A stretch of 10,979 bases of DNA from Conidiobolus incongruus B7586. Lineage: Eukaryota; Entomophthoromycota; Entomophthoromycetes; Entomophthorales; Conidiobolaceae. Shown in pieces: positions 7,149-10,979 of this stretch. The DNA lies in NCBI GenBank assembly GCA_000697335.1, contig JNEM01009909.1:1-10979 (forward strand). Direction: 5' to 3'. Each line of letters begins with the position of its first letter. The stretch's first letter is position 1. Under the pieces are notes generated by a model. That model searched no databases. It was not told where the DNA came from and was given only the letters and a program-made list of their open reading frames with translations. A program made the position numbers and the translations under genes.

Positions 7149-9023
7149 AATTCCTCTTTTTTAATAATATAACTATTATTTTTAGAATATTATAATGAAT
7201 TTAATCAATAATATTATTATTAAATAGATAGAATTAATAGTTTTTGACTAAATGATAATAACATTAAATATCTGATACTAATTGTTTTGAAAATCTTAGT
7301 TTAATTGGTTATGTATTATATTTTTCAATTGATATATTTAGAGGATATAATTTGTGTTTTCACATTAGTTAATATATTTATTAAAATTTTAAGTAGTTAT
7401 TTTTAATAGAATATCATATAACAATCAATATAACTGATATTAATCATATTTGATTCTGATTACTAATTTGATAAATTAATGATTAATTACTTTGAATTAA
7501 ACTTATATTAGAACTAAATCTAGAAAAGGTTTAATATTGTTATTAATTAAATTAAATAGTACTCAAATATAAAAATCTAAATTATCAAATTGATTATATT
7601 TAAAAAAAATTAATAATAGATTGTTTTGATTAAGTTTAAAAAAATATTATAAAATCAAAAGCATTCTAATTTATTATTATTATTATTATAATGAATATAT
7701 AATTAATCAATTATAACTCAACTGAGAAACACTAATATTTTTAAAATATTATCAAATTTAACATTTTAATATGTTTTACTAATGCTGTTCAATTTTAATG
7801 ATGATATATATATATTAAAGTCATTGAAACTTAATAAATCAAATATTATTATATATTTTAAAAAATTTACAGATTTCAATGAATTAATAATATTAATTTT
7901 TAATGATTTTTAAAAAATTTAATATTAAAATTAATTAATTAATTTTATTATAATTTTTGAAAATTTCATATATTTTGGTAAGTGTAAATGTTGAAAGATA
8001 TTTAAGATATTAGCTTTTAAATAGTGAATTTTGTAAATACTATTAAATAAAGAATATATATTGTTTGTATTAATTAATAAATTTAGCGATTAAAATTTTT
8101 AGCATTAGCAGAAATATTTATAAATCATCAAATATATTTAATAAATTATTAATCTAATATAATTTCATCAGAGATATTTATTAAATATATTAATATTTAC
8201 ATGATTTAATGAGATAGTACTTAGGATTCGGTGCTTATTAGTATTTTATTTTGAAATTACCCCATATTTCATTATTATTTTTTTGACTTTTTTAACCATA
8301 TAAAAGCTAATGAGTATTATTATTTTTTAAATTGCTTTTATTGTTTTCAATCGTGTGAATAGTTGTCATTACATGAATTAATATATTTAGTCTATTTAAA
8401 AAGTAAGTGTGCTTGTTGAAACATAGTTATAAATTATATTAAATTAATATTTAATATTCAACTTTAAATTCTCATTTCAGAAAAACATTTGAAATCTAAT
8501 GCCTATATTCAGTAAAATCAAAGTTCTTTATTCATATAACTTGAATTTTAAAACTTCTCATTAATATTGATAACTCTAACTTCAAACTCTTGTTCCTATT
8601 AGCCGCAATATGGAATAAATTTTACTGATTCCCAAAAAGAGTATCTTAATATTATTTACCAGCTTGAGTAATTTCTATAATTTTGAGATTTCTATTATTT
8701 GAAGATTAAATTAATTATGCTAATAATCATTGTTCTGTAGAAACTTGGATTAGGAGTAAGTTCTATATTTTCCTTAGAATATCTAACTGGATCATGATTA
8801 AAGTTGTGTATGTGATGAGTATAGTCCATGTATTGAATAATCGCTTATTTAGATAGATTGATTAAAATAAAATTATTGAAAAATTATATAGTGTTAAAAA
8901 TAATATACAAATATCATATATTTTAAAACATTTTTCAGATCATCAATATTGATAAAAAAAATATTGATACAGAGAGTTGGGGATATTGCAAAAGTATCAA
9001 ATTCCTGTTTAAAACTACCAAAT
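7149..9023. other. AT-rich intergenic DNA, microsatellite-like runs, no gene called
   Basis: Very AT-rich sequence, below 10% G+C in places such as 7921-7980. It holds a TTA-type triplet run at 7671-7690, a TATATATATA run near 7804-7814 and a perfect 22-base palindrome at 7926-7947. A G+C-raised patch lies at about 8560-8860. Within it an open frame of 48 codons runs 8710-8853 on the plus strand, with a stop at 8854, but it has no ATG near its start and no recognised similarity. A TATAAAAG-like word occurs near 8301 without a gene after it. Confidence 0.5.
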
Positions 9024-9099
9024 AAATTTTTTTCCACAGTCAAAGATTTTTGATTGAGTCAGGATTTGCCAAGCTAAGTCAAGATATATTTTATAATTT
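9024..9099 (-). repeat. Dispersed repeat, copy B (inverted relative to 2849-2925)
   Basis: Read on the minus strand, this contains AAAATT, AAAATATA, then CTTGGCAAATCCTG (9073 down to 9060), ATCAA and, 24 bases on, TGGA plus AAAATTT (from 9036). These fall in the same order and nearly the same spacing as in copy A. Similarity is about 70% by eye across some 75 bases, with a perfect 14-base core. The copy sits on the other side of LCB2 from copy A, in opposite orientation. Confidence 0.65.
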
Positions 9100-10551
9100 T
9101 CAATGATGTTTAAAAACTATTGGATATAATGTAATATAGTGAATGCAAAGAATTATTGATATTTTCTTCAAGTTTAATATATATTTTGTTCCATTAATCT
9201 TGTTTTCACATAAAACATTGCTAAACATGAACTCGTTTAGCAAATATCCGTAGCTATTATTTTTTTTGAATTTTTCAATCAGTTATTAACTAAAATTAAC
9301 TATGAAAATAGTTAGATATTTTAAATAAATAAATAGTTTTGCAAGTCAGAAATACACAGTATTTCATATATTATTTTAACAATTACTAAATGATATATTC
9401 AGAAAAAAAGAAAGAATATAAACCACTTTTTAATTGTTATCACAAATATATTAGAATAATTATTATACTTTATAAATAATATAGTTTCAAATGTTTAGCT
9501 AATTTAATGCTATAAATATGAGTATTGATATTATCATCATTGATAATTCCAACTATAAATTTATATCAACTGTTATCAATAAGCTAAATATTTAAAGTTA
9601 TTTTACAAAAGCCACTAACCTTTAATCAAAAATAAATGCAAATCTTATCTTTTTTATCTTTTAATGAATTGTAAATAATTAACTTTAATTGATATTGGTA
9701 TGGAAATTAAGAAATGGCAAATTTTTTAATTTCTGATCTTTCAAATATATTATACATTTTGAAAGATATTATATATAAAATATATAGGAAAATAAATATT
9801 TTCAAACTATATATATATATTGAATTTTAATTATTTTTTTTATTAAAATATTTTAATTTTAAAATTTACACTTAAATTTAATTATGGTTAAATTAGATTA
9901 TGATTATCAAAAGGTTTTTATTTTTGTATCTTTAAAACTTAACTATAAACCCTTTAAAATCATCTAAAACTTATAAATAACTTATAAAGATGGTGTTTTA
10001 TCTAACACTACCATATATTACTAAATTTGTGATTTTAAAATTAAAAAGGATATTATTTAAAATTTATTAAAATCTAAAAGATTAATTTCTATTATCATTT
10101 TTTTATTTATTAATAAAGTAAAAAAATATATTAAGAAATACCTTTTTATTTCTATTAAAGAATTATTAAAGTAATTTAATATTAATTATATAAGCATATT
10201 ATATTTACTTAAGTTTAAACTTAAATTAATTAATAAAAATATAAAATAGATACCTTATAATTTAACAAAAGCTTAAAAAAAACTAAAGTAGCTATAGCTA
10301 AACTAAATTTATTAAAATATAATTAAAAACAAAAGTTTTTACAGTGAATATTTATAATTAATAAATCTTAAATTCTTTTATATAATCTTTTACTTAAAAA
10401 TAAAACAAGATGTTAGGTTAAGTTAAATTAATTTTTTCTATAAATTCTAATAAATAAACACTTTAAATATAAACAAATGTTAATTGTTATAATAAATTAT
10501 AATGGTATATAGTTTTTTTATTTAATACCTTAAGGAAAATTAATTAATAGT
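9100..10551. other. Extremely AT-rich intergenic DNA, no gene seen
   Basis: This stretch gets steadily poorer in G+C toward the right, with long A and T runs, a TATATATATATA run at about 9810-9821 and many stops in every frame. It may contain unrecognisable remains of the 5' part of mariner copy 2. Nothing else is identified. Confidence 0.55.
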
Positions 10552-10917
10552 AAGTTATATTTTATTTTTTTAAATAAAATCATTTTTAAATAGTGTTCTC
10601 AATATAAATTAAAGACACCTATTATTTTGTATAATAATTGTAAAATATATAAAGCTAAAGCTGTAAAAAATTTTTTATATAAAAAAAATTAAAGGGAGTT
10701 ACTACATCTAGTATATTCACTTAATTATAACCTATGTGATTATAATTGTTTTAGACAATTAAAAAAACAGCTTGTAAGAAAAAAAATTCCTGTAAACAAA
10801 TTAAATTGGTTTATGAAATATCAAATTTCAGTCTTTAATAAAAAGAATTGTTTTTTAAATATTAGAAGCTTACTAAAAGTATAGAAAAGAGTTATTAATA
10901 ATAAAAGAGGCTATTAA
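10552..10917 (+). pseudogene. Mariner transposase C-terminal remnant, copy 2
   Basis: From 10601 to 10917 this aligns with copy 1 base for base, without gaps, at an offset of exactly 10,600, and about 80% identical by eye. The second catalytic Asp codon has become Asn (YNN instead of HDN; AAT at 10633-10635), while the third remains (CDYN, GAT at 10738-10740). Stops lie at TAA 10690-10692 (copy 1 has TGG, Trp) and TAG 10882-10884 (shared with copy 1). It keeps CAA at 10822-10824 where copy 1 has a stop, and ends at TAA 10915-10917 after VINNKRGY. Upstream, the same frame reads YFIFLNKIIFK, a stop at 10591-10593, then CSQ. This is faintly like the mariner stretch (Y.ELL..N.TIN...YC.QL), implying an internal deletion, but that part is uncertain; the well-supported part starts near 10601. 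It cannot encode active enzyme. Confidence 0.82.
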
Positions 10918-10979
10918 TTTTATATTATTTATTAATTTTTATATATTATTTATTAATTTATTTGTTTAATTTTAATTTT
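10918..10979 (+). mobile_element. 3' tail of mariner copy 2, cut by the right edge
   Basis: Downstream of the transposase end the sequence still resembles the matching stretch of copy 1 (318 onward), although both are nearly pure A and T. The outer end of the element is beyond the window. Confidence 0.4.

Noticed and set aside
7671-7690. TTA triplet run and the several TATATA runs as possible functional or CRISPR-like arrays
   Set aside because: They are short simple-sequence runs with no spacer structure, typical of AT-rich non-coding DNA.
8295-8420. TATA-box-like word ATATAAAAG as a promoter
   Set aside because: No open frame or RNA gene follows it, and such words are expected by chance in this composition.
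10413-10419. TTAGGTT as a possible left terminal repeat of mariner copy 2
   Set aside because: Many mariner ends begin this way, but there is no TA before it, the following bases do not fit, and no matching AACCTAA is seen at the other end before the window stops.

Overview
This looks like a very AT-rich nuclear scaffold from a fungus, probably an early-diverging lineage. The fungal assignment rests on the one intact gene, an uninterrupted serine palmitoyltransferase subunit 2 (LCB2). Its membrane anchor, the DRVSNDFNRTF and LTGTTT stretch, and the MMGTFTKSFGAAGGYIAG active site read like fungal LCB2. The lineage within fungi cannot be fixed from one gene. Non-coding DNA here is roughly 10-25% G+C by eye, while the gene is far richer in G+C.

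Layout: (1) 1-317 is the C-terminal part of a decayed DD34D mariner transposase, cut by the left edge. (2) 318-1068 is AT-rich DNA with no gene seen. (3) 1069-1635 is a raised-GC patch with broken open frames; it may be a relic of an RNA-binding protein with repeated RRM domains. (4) 1636-5359 is AT-rich non-coding DNA holding one copy of a dispersed repeat (about 2849-2925), a small inverted-repeat element (3308-3421), a GC-raised patch (4368-4508) and an imperfect dyad upstream of the gene (5096-5124). (5) 5360-6991 is LCB2. (6) 6992-10551 is AT-rich DNA with a candidate poly(A) signal, a GC-raised patch (8710-8856) and an inverted second copy of the dispersed repeat (about 9024-9099). (7) About 10552-10979 is a second decayed mariner copy in the same orientation as the first, cut by the right edge.

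The window is a single housekeeping gene in a decayed, transposon-littered AT-rich landscape. LCB2 would make the first committed step of sphingolipid synthesis at the ER with an LCB1 partner encoded elsewhere. No operon, gene cluster, RNA gene, CRISPR array or defence-like system is visible, and I did not find a convincing new biological system. The most useful leads are the matched mariner ends, which align without gaps at a constant offset of 10,600 bases; the unlisted dispersed repeat; the possible RRM relic; and an odd C-rich segment of LCB2 where normally conserved residues are replaced by Ser and Pro.
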